Shown here: piece by piece, positions 27,492-35,017 of the stretch | Layout of the letters: the number at the start of each line of letters is the position of its first letter | Numbering within the stretch: the stretch's first letter is position 1 | DNA from: Hyphomicrobiales bacterium | GTDB lineage: Bacteria > Pseudomonadota > Alphaproteobacteria > Rhizobiales > Rhizobiaceae | Direction: 5' to 3' | Length of the DNA: 44,520 nt | Assembly (NCBI GenBank): GCA_900472485.1 | Contig: UCII01000007.1 | Location: forward strand, 72,614 to 117,133 | Program-made: the position numbers and the translations under genes | Notes under the pieces: model-generated | The model's input: the letters and a program-made list of their open reading frames with translations, nothing else | Told to the model about the DNA's origin: nothing | The model's database searches: none

Positions 27492-28724
27492 TCAGTTCGC
27501 GGTTATTTCATCGTTGGCAAACCGCAACAACATTTCGATGCACAACGTACCAGCATCCATCGCCTTTTGAGAACGCTCCATAAGGTAATAGTCGAACGCC
27601 ATCATCGGTGTAGTTGTCGTCCCTCGCGTCGCTATCATTTCAGCGGCTTGCACTACACGGAGCAACTCTGAAATATCGAGCAGATGAGGGAACCCGCCAG
27701 TCGCGCCCATGAAATCTCTTATGAACCCGATACCGTAGGCTGCACGATCGTCTACAAGTTCCAAATCAGGAATTAGGACAATGGCATGCGCAGGCTGCTC
27801 CCGTTCAATTGACAGCGTACTGCCCTTCAAGTTTGTCACTGGAACGCTAGATTTAAGCGCCCGTATGGCCCCGCGCAATTGAGCGAACGCTTTATCAATA
27901 TGGGCAGAGACGTCACGCTTTAGCTTCGCCCTGTCCGGCAATTTTTGGCGCGCCAAAACCGAAAGCGTTTTTGATTCAATTAATATGGCACCAAATTCGT
28001 GGCTCAACAGCATATCGGTTAGTTCACGCGTTCCGCTACCTTTTGGAATTTGTGGGCTGTGATGAACTCCCGAAGGTTGAAGACTGTCAGTCAGCCAAAT
28101 GCCCAACTGCTCTTGCTGTTTGCCTTCGTCGGCATCGAATAAATCAATTAGACTGGACGACGCGCCTGCTGTGATGAAGTGATTATGGACGACTTTCCAA
28201 TCAAGTCTTCCGCCGACCTCCAACACCAACCATGCATCATCATCTTCACTACGATGATGAAGACGATCAAGTAGGGAGAATGCCACAATCTCGACGGCCG
28301 AGTGATCAACCCGGCCTAACGCGGCACTGCCTACCCACATAGGCAAGAGGTCCAACATGCCAGGCGTGGGCAAGTCGTTCCATGCAACATTCACGGCAAG
28401 TTCGTTAAATAAGAACGCCACCAAAGGCTCGCCACGCGCCAACCCGCGAATGCCGTTCAACTCTTCTTCACGCTCCACCACCGACCAGAGGATACCGCCG
28501 TTGTCGCCGTCGTCACACACCTTCAACGCGCATAGCAGGCGACCATCGCACATAGTGAAAGCAAGCTGCATCCGCGCGCCAAGCACGATGTATTTCAATA
28601 GGATTGTGTTGGCCTTAATAAGAAGGGTTGGTTCAAACCCGTCGCGGCCACGGGCATAATCAAAGCGGATTAGCTGCGGAACAGCCAAAAACTCAGAACG
28701 GTTTTGCGACGATAGCATGTGCAT
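27492..28724 (-). CDS. Orphan 410-residue protein with a possible PD-(D/E)XK-like core
   Basis: I do not recognise a named family. Residues ~228-290 contain GTRELTDMLL, then GAILIESKTLSVL, then a helix DVSAHIDKAFAQLRGAIRAL. The arrangement Glu234/Asp237 ... Glu250-Ser-Lys252 ... Gln282 fits a PD-(D/E)XK nuclease-like fold (ExK strand followed by a Gln-bearing helix). The N-terminal half (1-220) is a mixed alpha/beta region with no motif I can name and no membrane segment or signal. The gene is alone, 80 bases from tRNA-Ser on the opposite strand, and its base composition is visibly more AT-rich and its codons less biased than its neighbours, suggesting acquisition by transfer. A defence or DNA-processing role is conceivable but not shown. 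ATGs at 28724 and 28718 are both possible. Confidence 0.72.
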   Translation of the reverse strand: MHMLSSQNRSEFLAVPQLIRFDYARGRDGFEPTLLIKANTILLKYIVLGARMQLAFTMCDGRLLCALKVCDDGDNGGILWSVVEREEELNGIRGLARGEPLVAFLFNELAVNVAWNDLPTPGMLDLLPMWVGSAALGRVDHSAVEIVAFSLLDRLHHRSEDDDAWLVLEVGGRLDWKVVHNHFITAGASSSLIDLFDADEGKQQEQLGIWLTDSLQPSGVHHSPQIPKGSGTRELTDMLLSHEFGAILIESKTLSVLARQKLPDRAKLKRDVSAHIDKAFAQLRGAIRALKSSVPVTNLKGSTLSIEREQPAHAIVLIPDLELVDDRAAYGIGFIRDFMGATGGFPHLLDISELLRVVQAAEMIATRGTTTTPMMAFDYYLMERSQKAMDAGTLCIEMLLRFANDEITAN

Positions 28725-28778
28725 CGGCCCATCATGCCCAGTCCTAGTAAAAAGCCAACGGTAAAATCATTTGCCCCG

Positions 28779-30318
28779 TTAAACATTGCCGCCGATTCGC
28801 TCTGCTTCGCCGAACCATCGTAACGCCGCTTCGGCTGCGGCTTCAAAATCCGGCTCTGCTTCGCCGACCCAAGCGACAACACCATCTGGCCGTATCAACA
28901 AGGCATTCACGCCAAGCCGCTCCCTGACATCACCGGCGAGATAGCCAATCCTGTTGCCCCAGCGACCGGCAAGCGCCTTGAGCGACGTATTGATATCGAA
29001 ATCCAGCAGCAAACCCTTGCCCATCCTGAAGAGATCGCCGACCTTACTCCCATCAGCCAATTCGAAATCAGGAGCGCTGCGGCCGACGAGCGGATGGCTG
29101 CCACCAAGGTCATAGCGGAGAGAAACACCCCAGACCCGTTCGGCGAAATAAGTGGCTCCGTCGCGCGTGTCGATCAGATCGCGGATGACCGCTTCGAGGG
29201 CGCTCGGGCTTGGCCGCATGAGCGCGACCTGGGCGCGCGACCAATCAAGCACCTGCGCTCCAATGGGATGCCGCTCGCTGGAATAGGTATCGAGCAGGCC
29301 GTCCGGCGCATCGCCACGGATGGTGGCGGCAAGCTTCCATCCAAGGTTCGTCGCGTCGCCCAGACCAAGGTTGAGGCCTTGACCACCCAAAGGGGAATGG
29401 ATGTGCGCGGCATCACCGGCAAGCAATATGCGTCCCCTGCGGTAAGCGGTCGCTTGGTAGGCCCGATCCGTCCATGTGGTGGCAAGCTTGAGCGCCGTCA
29501 CGGTGACGTCGGTGCCGGAGATGCGGCGCAGCACCGTCTGCACATGCTCCAGCGTGATCGGCTGGGTCCGGTGGAAAGCGCCTCCGTCGAAGTCGGCCAT
29601 CGCGATCGTCCCGGGCGGCGAGTAAGTGTACATGCCGGTCGCCGTGTAATGGCGGCCGGGACGAAGCTTATCCGGATCCGCCATCTCGATCTCAGCGGAA
29701 TAGCCGGTGAATTCGGGATCTGTGCCGACGAATTCGAAAACGCCGACTTTGCGAACGGTACTGCGGCCGCCGTCGCAGCCGACAAGCCAGCGCCCGCGAA
29801 AGGTCGCGCCTCCGGCGCAGACGACAACACCTTCATCCGACTGATCGAGGCTCTCGACGCCGAAGCCGCGCCTGATCTCGACCCCCCATCGCCCCGGCGC
29901 GAGCGGCAAGGATCGTTTCGAGGCTTTCCATCTCGACCATCATGCTGGTGCCGGCCGGGCTTGGCAGGCGATAAGGCCACTGCGAAACATCGATATTGGC
30001 ATGGAAGAAGTGGATGCCGGCGAAATGGCCGCCTGGGCGGCGCGACTGGTGCATCCAGTGCGCAGCCGATGAAGCGCGATCGCCCGAGCCGTCTTTGGCA
30101 GGTTTAGACGCAGCAACATCGTCCAGCAAACCGCGACGATAGAAAGCTTCGATGGTTGGGGAGGAAAGGCCGCGCATGCCGAAGGGAAGGCGCTTCAAAG
30201 GCGAGCGCGGATCCTCGGCCTGCTCCAGCACCAATACGGATAGACCGGCGAGACGCAGCTCACAGGCGAGAAACAAGCCGACAGGCCCGCCGCCGGCAAT
30301 CAGGACATCATAAATCAA
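28779..30318 (-). pseudogene. FAD-dependent aromatic/rifampicin-type monooxygenase, broken by a one-base frameshift
   Basis: Two overlapping frames together make one class A flavin monooxygenase. The upstream frame has the FAD Rossmann motif DVLIAGGGPVGLFLACEL and runs to a stop at 29833. The downstream frame continues with GVEIRRGFGVESLDQSDEG, the RWLVGCDGGRSTVRK motif, RILLAGDAAHIHSPLGGQGLNLG (second FAD motif) and a thioredoxin-like C-terminal domain. The join falls exactly at a run of six C (29882-29887 on the plus strand): removing one restores AGAMGVEIRR and a 512-residue protein, a normal length. A TTG at 30318 with GAGGAG upstream is the likely start. It may be a real pseudogene, a slippage-switched gene or a sequencing error. 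The divergent TetR gene is its probable regulator. Confidence 0.85.
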
Positions 30319-30498
30319 GACAGAACTCCTCAAGCGAGCGGCGCCGCAAGGGCGCCAGACATTCCGGCTTCGAGCGGCTCTCAGCCGGCGCGAGTCGTTG
30401 GAAAATGCCCATCTCCATTCGAGCGGGCGACGGTCCGGTCACAGAAACAGTCGTAAAACCTGTGCCAATTTCACTGTTTTCGTGATCGCCATACGATT

Positions 30499-30532
30499 TT
30501 TATACTCGGTATAAATTTACTTATGGTATAAA
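30499..30532. promoter_or_regulatory. Two abutting 17-base TetR operator candidates
   Basis: TTTATACTCGGTATAAA (30499-30515) is a perfect 7-3-7 palindrome. Directly next to it TTTACTTATGGTATAAA (30516-30532) shares the right half GGTATAAA and the left TTTA. The pair ends eight bases before the TetR start codon and lies in the divergent gap with the monooxygenase gene. Autorepression and control of the neighbour by the TetR protein follow from position and symmetry; binding itself is inference. Confidence 0.72.
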
Positions 30533-30539
30533 TATCTTC

Positions 30540-31166
30540 ATGTCAAACCGAATCAAACTCCGGGACCGCAAGAAGGAGATGACGCGCCAGGCGATCTCCG
30601 AGGTCGCAACGCGACTGTTCGTCGAACATGGCTTCGACAAGGTGTCCGTCGCCGACATCGCTGATGAAGCTGAGGTCGCCAGAAAGACAGTGTTCAACTA
30701 CTTCCGCCGCAAGGAGGATCTGGTTTTCGATCGCGAGGATGAGGTGCGGGAACTGGTGCGCAAGGCGATTGCCGATCGCGGCCGAGAGCCGCCGGTCCTC
30801 GCTTTCCAGGTGCTGATGCGTGAACTGCTGGAGACACAGCATCCCCTCTTCAGGATCACGGACCGGCCAATCGCATTCTGGCGCATGGTGGCGGAAAGCC
30901 CGGCGCTGACGGCGCATGCCTGCGGACTGCAGGTGAGCCTTGCCGGCGATCTGTCGGGAATGCTGTCCGATGCCGTGGGCCGGCCCGCTTCCGATCCCGA
31001 GGCGCGGCTCGCCGGCACCATGCTGATGGCGACACTGGTGACCGCCTATGGCGAGGCGCTTCGCGTCTTTCGGGAAAAAGGAGATCCTCAAGCCGCTCTA
31101 CTAGGCATTATGGATCGAGGCTTTGCCGGTGTCGACGCCGCTCTTGCCGGGACGCCCTACGTCTGA
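30540..31166 (+). CDS. TetR/AcrR family transcriptional regulator
   Basis: A 208-residue repressor. The N-terminal TetR HTH domain spans about 12-58, with the recognition region VSVADIADEAEVARKTVFNYFRRKEDL near 33-59. The remainder is a helical ligand domain with the TetR_C-like layout. The ATG at 30540 lies only eight bases after the second operator and has no good ribosome site, so translation is probably weak. It is divergent from the FAD monooxygenase, the usual arrangement for repressors that sense the oxygenase substrate. Confidence 0.92.
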   Translation: MSNRIKLRDRKKEMTRQAISEVATRLFVEHGFDKVSVADIADEAEVARKTVFNYFRRKEDLVFDREDEVRELVRKAIADRGREPPVLAFQVLMRELLETQHPLFRITDRPIAFWRMVAESPALTAHACGLQVSLAGDLSGMLSDAVGRPASDPEARLAGTMLMATLVTAYGEALRVFREKGDPQAALLGIMDRGFAGVDAALAGTPYV

Positions 31167-31199
31167 CCCTGGAAATTTCCGGTTCTCGCCTGAAACGGA

Positions 31200-31233
31200 C
31201 GAAAACCCGGCCGAGGGAGCGGCCGGGTTTTCG
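31200..31233. terminator. Bidirectional terminator between TetR and the oxidoreductase gene
   Basis: A perfect 13-base stem (31200-31212 against 31221-31233, CGAAAACCCGGCC) with an 8-base loop carries TTTT on the outer side of the arm in both directions. It lies between two convergent genes and should stop transcription both ways. Confidence 0.88.
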
Positions 31234-31290
31234 AATGTGTGGTCAATCAGACCGTCGACCATCTGCGGACCATGGCCGACGGCACCGGCA

Positions 31291-32187
31291 TCACGCTGCG
31301 GAAACCTGCAGCTCGGCAAGATCCTGAAGCAGCGTCGGACCGTTGGGCTCCCAGCCGAGCTTCTGTCGGGTCTTGACGCTGGAGGCCGGCATGTCGTGGC
31401 CGGCAAACAGAGCGAGCCAGCCGAAATAATCCTGCGCCTCTTCCTTGGTGACGGATTTGACCGGGAGATTCAGGCGCCGCCCGATCGCCTCGACGATATC
31501 GCGCATGGGCACACCTTCCTCGGCGGCCGCGTGATATTTGGCATTCGGTTCCGCGCGCTCGACGACGAGGCGGTAAAGGCGGCCGACATCGGCAAAATGC
31601 GCCGCCGGCCAGCGGCTGAGCCCGTCCCCGACATAGGCGCAAACACCCTTTTGCCGGAATATCTGGATCAAAGGCGTAATAAGCCCCTGGCTGACCGGGT
31701 CATGCACCTGCGGGAGGCGCACGACCGAGACATTGACGCCGATTTCACTCGCCAATATCCCCGCTTCCTCCGTGGCGGCACGCGGATGCCTGTCGGAACG
31801 GACGATCGGATTGTCTTCCTTGGCGGGCTCATCCGGCATCGTGTTGGCGATCGGCGTGCCCGAGGTAATGACCAGCGGACGGGCGGAACCGGCGAGCGCC
31901 GAGGCCAGTGTTGCGATGACCCGGCGGTCATCCTCGCAATTCTGGACGAACCGTGAGAAGTCGTGGTTGAAGGCAAGGTGGATAACGCCGTCGGATTGCG
32001 AGGCGCCGCTTTTCAGGATTTCCGCATCCTCGATCGTGCCATGAAGGACTTCGGCGCCGGCAGCGGCAAGCGCGACCGCCTTTTCCTTCGAACGCGAAAG
32101 GCCGAGCACTTGGTGGCCGGCGCCGATCAATTCCCTGACGACATGCGAGCCGACATTTCCGGTCGCACCGGTAACGAATATACGCAT
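31291..32187 (-). CDS. NAD(P)-binding oxidoreductase (extended SDR, NmrA/epimerase-like)
   Basis: A 298-residue Rossmann protein. MRIFVTGATGNVGSHVVREL gives the TGxxGxxG nucleotide motif at residues 6-13. The usual extended-SDR Tyr-x-x-x-Lys is not evident: the region after LVITSGTPIAN has no clean YxxxK, so it may bind NAD(P) without standard dehydrogenase chemistry, as NmrA-like proteins do. The frame is open upstream to 32790, but the ATG at 32187 has AAGGAGAC eight bases before it. It is divergent from the XRE/MmyB regulator at 32281, which probably controls it. Substrate unknown. Confidence 0.88.
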   Translation of the reverse strand: MRIFVTGATGNVGSHVVRELIGAGHQVLGLSRSKEKAVALAAAGAEVLHGTIEDAEILKSGASQSDGVIHLAFNHDFSRFVQNCEDDRRVIATLASALAGSARPLVITSGTPIANTMPDEPAKEDNPIVRSDRHPRAATEEAGILASEIGVNVSVVRLPQVHDPVSQGLITPLIQIFRQKGVCAYVGDGLSRWPAAHFADVGRLYRLVVERAEPNAKYHAAAEEGVPMRDIVEAIGRRLNLPVKSVTKEEAQDYFGWLALFAGHDMPASSVKTRQKLGWEPNGPTLLQDLAELQVSAA

Positions 32188-32280
32188 ATGCACTGTCTCC
32201 TTATTTCGTCGGAGACAAATCTGGGCCAATCGGTTATTCTGGTAAAGTAGTGACCTTATCATAGTAAAGACACTAACAGG
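32188..32280. promoter_or_regulatory. Divergent promoter region, oxidoreductase / XRE regulator
   Basis: This 93-base gap is AT-richer than both genes. GTAAAG recurs at 32242-32247 and 32264-32269, 22 bases apart (two helical turns), the spacing expected for a regulator binding one face of DNA. No perfect dyad is present. The assignment rests on the divergent layout. Confidence 0.35.
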
Positions 32281-33114
32281 ATGACCGATCTCATCGAAAC
32301 CGAAAACGTGCTCGGGACCTATCTGAGGGACCGCCGTGCGAAACTCGACCCATCCGCGCTGGGATTTGCCGGCGAGCGACGGCGCACGCCCGGGCTTCGG
32401 CGCGAGGAAGTGGCGCAGCGCGCCAATATCAGCCCGACCTGGTACACATGGCTGGAACAGGGCCGTGGCGGTGCGCCTTCCGCCGACGTGCTGGACCGGA
32501 TTGCGCGTGCATTGATGCTGACGGAGGTAGAGCGCGAGCATCTGTTCCTGCTCGGCCTGGGCCGGCCGCCCGAAGCGCGTTATCGGAAAAACGACGGCGT
32601 GACGCCGCGGCTGCAGCGCGTGCTCGATGCGCTGGAGCCGAGCCCCGCACTCATCCGGACCGCCACCTGGGACGTCATCGCGTGGAACCGGGCCGCACCC
32701 GTGATGCTGATCGATTACGGATCGTTGCCGCCGGAAGAACGCAACATCCTGCGCTATATCTTCCTCGATCCGCGTGCCCGCGCCGTGCAATATGACTGGG
32801 AAAGCGTCGCCCGTTTCGCCCTGGGCGCTTTCCGTGTCGATGCGGCTCGCGCGGGCGCATCAAGCGAGATCGAGCCTTTCGTGGCGGAACTTTGCCGCAT
32901 CAGCCCGGAATTCAGGGCCATGTGGCGCGAAAACGACGTTCCCGGCACCCATACCGAAGCCGTCAAACATATACGCCATCCCATCCTCGGCCCGCTGGCA
33001 TTCGAGTATTCGGCCTTTTCGGTCGATGGCCGGACGGATCTCAGCATGATCGTCTACAATCCGGCGACGCCTGACGATGCCGAGCGGATCAGATCGCTGC
33101 TGCCCAAACTTTAG
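32281..33114 (+). CDS. XRE-type regulator with MmyB-like ligand domain
   Basis: A 277-residue protein. The N-terminal HTH (about 8-85) reads LGTYLRDRRAKL, RRRTPGLRREEVAQRANISPTWYTWLEQGR and ADVLDRIARAL, the pattern of the HTH/MmyB class found widely in actinobacteria and rhizobia. The C-terminal ~170 residues form the MmyB-like ligand-binding PAS-type domain (TWDVIAWNRAAPVML, EERNILRYIFLDP), which in the family binds small hydrophobic ligands. It is divergent from the oxidoreductase gene at 31291-32187. The family call is secure; the ligand is unknown. Confidence 0.93.
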   Translation: MTDLIETENVLGTYLRDRRAKLDPSALGFAGERRRTPGLRREEVAQRANISPTWYTWLEQGRGGAPSADVLDRIARALMLTEVEREHLFLLGLGRPPEARYRKNDGVTPRLQRVLDALEPSPALIRTATWDVIAWNRAAPVMLIDYGSLPPEERNILRYIFLDPRARAVQYDWESVARFALGAFRVDAARAGASSEIEPFVAELCRISPEFRAMWRENDVPGTHTEAVKHIRHPILGPLAFEYSAFSVDGRTDLSMIVYNPATPDDAERIRSLLPKL

Positions 33115-33212
33115 CGCGGAGATGTGTGGCGCAAGCATGTGCACGCTCGCCTTTCCCCGGATGTCTGAAGTCATCCAGCATGGCTGCCTTCACTGCGAAA
33201 CTGACTGCGCCT

Positions 33213-34004
33213 TCAATCATAATAGGCCGGGACGTGCTTGAACTGAGGCCAGGCCTCGGGATCATGCCCCGTGACCACCAGGGCATCGGTCTGTTCGGCA
33301 AGCGCGCGCAGCTTGCCGACGGATCGCACCGTGTCGACGGCGGAAGTCATGAAGCCGGGGAGCGCCTTTTCGTTCCAATGATCGAGCGTATAGGCGGCAT
33401 CGATGGCCAGCAATATCGCGCCCGCATTCGGCAGCTGCACGAGAAAGGATTGGTGGCCGACGCTGTGGCCCGGCGTGAAGATCATGCGCAGCACGCCGTC
33501 GCCATAGAGATCGTAGCCATCTGTGGCCTCGCCCTCGAGGAAGTGCCATTTCAAGCCGGGACGGTCGAAATCCTTTCGGACATAGGCGCCGGCGGCGAAC
33601 CAGTCCGGCGCGAATGCATATTCATATTCGCGACGCTGGACGATATGGGTCGCGTTCGGGAAACGGCCGATAGCGCCGCTATGGTCGGAATGCAGATGGG
33701 ACAGCACGACGAAGCGGATGTCTTCACCGGATATGCCGAGCTTCGCCAGCTGCGCGACGCATCCCTGCTCCTCGGTCATGAAAGGCTGATAGCTGTCGAC
33801 GACATCGCCCCAATAGCCGCGCGGATCGGCCAGACCTTCTGCTGCCAGCCCGCCATCGATGACGATATTACCCTTGGGATGCGTCAGCAGAAACCAGGGC
33901 ACCGGGATTTCGTAATCGGCGTCACCACCCTGGTTCATCCTGATGTCGTGGGCCTTGCAGCGCTGCGTACCCGATTGAAACATATAAAGCCTGATATCGC
34001 TCAT
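33213..34004 (-). CDS. N-acyl-homoserine lactonase (BlcC/AttM-type metallo-beta-lactamase)
   Basis: A 263-residue quorum-quenching lactonase that opens the lactone ring of acyl-homoserine lactones; relatives in Agrobacterium also hydrolyse gamma-butyrolactone. The dizinc site is complete: HLHSDH at 103-108 (His103, His105, Asp107, His108), His180 in TPGHSVGHQS, Asp202 in IDAAYTLDHWNEKALPGF and His247 in VTGHDPEAW. Length and whole-protein pattern (for example GRFPNATHIVQRREYEYAF) match BlcC/AttM/AiiB closely from memory. It is divergent from a LysR gene whose box lies in between; the blcAB partner genes are not beside it. Confidence 0.93.
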   Translation of the reverse strand: MSDIRLYMFQSGTQRCKAHDIRMNQGGDADYEIPVPWFLLTHPKGNIVIDGGLAAEGLADPRGYWGDVVDSYQPFMTEEQGCVAQLAKLGISGEDIRFVVLSHLHSDHSGAIGRFPNATHIVQRREYEYAFAPDWFAAGAYVRKDFDRPGLKWHFLEGEATDGYDLYGDGVLRMIFTPGHSVGHQSFLVQLPNAGAILLAIDAAYTLDHWNEKALPGFMTSAVDTVRSVGKLRALAEQTDALVVTGHDPEAWPQFKHVPAYYD

Positions 34005-34086
34005 AAGCCTGACCTGTGGTTGATGTTCGAGCGCCGTTTTCGGCGATCGAACTCTCCCCCACTAGGCGGCATCATCCGCTTACATT

Positions 34087-34103
34087 TATCGGCTGAGCCG
34101 ATA
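34087..34103. promoter_or_regulatory. LysR box between the lactonase and its LysR regulator
   Basis: TATCGGCTGAGCCGATA is a perfect 7-3-7 palindrome containing T-N11-A (34089-34101), the LysR-type box. It ends 11 bases before the LysR start codon and about 85 bases upstream of the lactonase start, the usual layout for autoregulation plus control of the divergent gene. Confidence 0.72.
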
Positions 34104-34114
34104 TATTGGCACAC

Positions 34115-35017
34115 ATGGATCTGTTGGTTGCGATGCGCGTCTATGTCAGAGTGGTGGAAAGAGGCAGCATGTCAGCCGCTGCCCGCGATCTCGGCATGGG
34201 CCAGCCTTCCGTCAGCGAGCGGATTGATCGGCTGGAGCAATATCTCGGCACGCGGCTATTGCTCAGAAACACCCGCAAGCTTTTCGTGACTGATGTCGGC
34301 GCCGCCTTCTACGAGCGCAGCAAGCAAGTTCTCGAGAGCGCCGACGATGCGCTGACCGTCATGGATGGCGATCAGTCGCTCCGTGGCACGCTGAGGATCG
34401 CAGCACCGCATGGAGTCGGCGAGGTCATTTTGCCGTCGATCCTGCTGCAGATGCGCAAGCGTCATCCGCTGCTCAAAATCGAGCTGATCCTCAACGACAG
34501 GATCGTCGATCCCGTGACGGAGGGCGTCGACATCTCGCTGCGTCTCGGCGATCTTAGCGAAGGCAGCTTCATTGCCCGCAAGCTCGGACATGTCGGCCGC
34601 GTGCTCGTGGCATCGCCAGACTATCTCGATAAGCATGGAACGCCGACAGAGCCCGATGATCTTGCCGACCACCCCTTCCTGCGGGTTTCCGGCCTCTTCA
34701 ACAACGACCGGATTCCGTTGATCAACCCGAACGAACAGACCGAACTTGCCGCCGTCGACATCGCCTTGAGCACCAGCCATTGGCGGCCGCTGCACCGCCT
34801 GCTGCTGGATGGAGCCGGCATCGGTGTCCTGCAGGAGCCGGTCTGCGCGGAGGATCTTGCCAATGGCAATCTGATCCGCCTGCTGCCCAAATTCACCGTG
34901 CCGGGATTTGACCTGCATGCGCTCTATCCCGCGGTCAGACCGATTCCACCGCGGATTCGGGTGGTGCTCTCATTGCTGGAAGAGCAGCTGGGCACGGCTT
35001 CCTCACCGGAAAGCTAG
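34115..35017 (+). CDS. LysR family transcriptional regulator
   Basis: A 300-residue LTTR. The HTH spans about 1-60 (DLLVAMRVYVRVVERGSMSA, GQPSVSERIDRLEQYLGTRLLLR) and the effector-binding periplasmic-protein fold about 90-295. The ATG at 34115 is chosen over an in-frame TTG at 34106 because family alignment starts at MDLLVAM. The substrate domain resembles the CrgA/PA0477-like group that often controls efflux or small oxidoreductases. It is divergent from the lactonase and convergent, with a 4-base overlap, with the MFS gene. Confidence 0.93.
   Translation: MDLLVAMRVYVRVVERGSMSAAARDLGMGQPSVSERIDRLEQYLGTRLLLRNTRKLFVTDVGAAFYERSKQVLESADDALTVMDGDQSLRGTLRIAAPHGVGEVILPSILLQMRKRHPLLKIELILNDRIVDPVTEGVDISLRLGDLSEGSFIARKLGHVGRVLVASPDYLDKHGTPTEPDDLADHPFLRVSGLFNNDRIPLINPNEQTELAAVDIALSTSHWRPLHRLLLDGAGIGVLQEPVCAEDLANGNLIRLLPKFTVPGFDLHALYPAVRPIPPRIRVVLSLLEEQLGTASSPES

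Noticed and set aside
27387..28800. tRNA-Ser as integration site of a genomic island
   Set aside because: No duplicate of the tRNA 3' end and no integrase were found nearby, so only the composition of the adjacent orphan gene hints at transfer.
28670..28885. 71-codon minus-strand frame across the gap between the monooxygenase and the orphan gene
   Set aside because: Overlaps the ends of both neighbouring genes in a different frame and has no good ribosome site.
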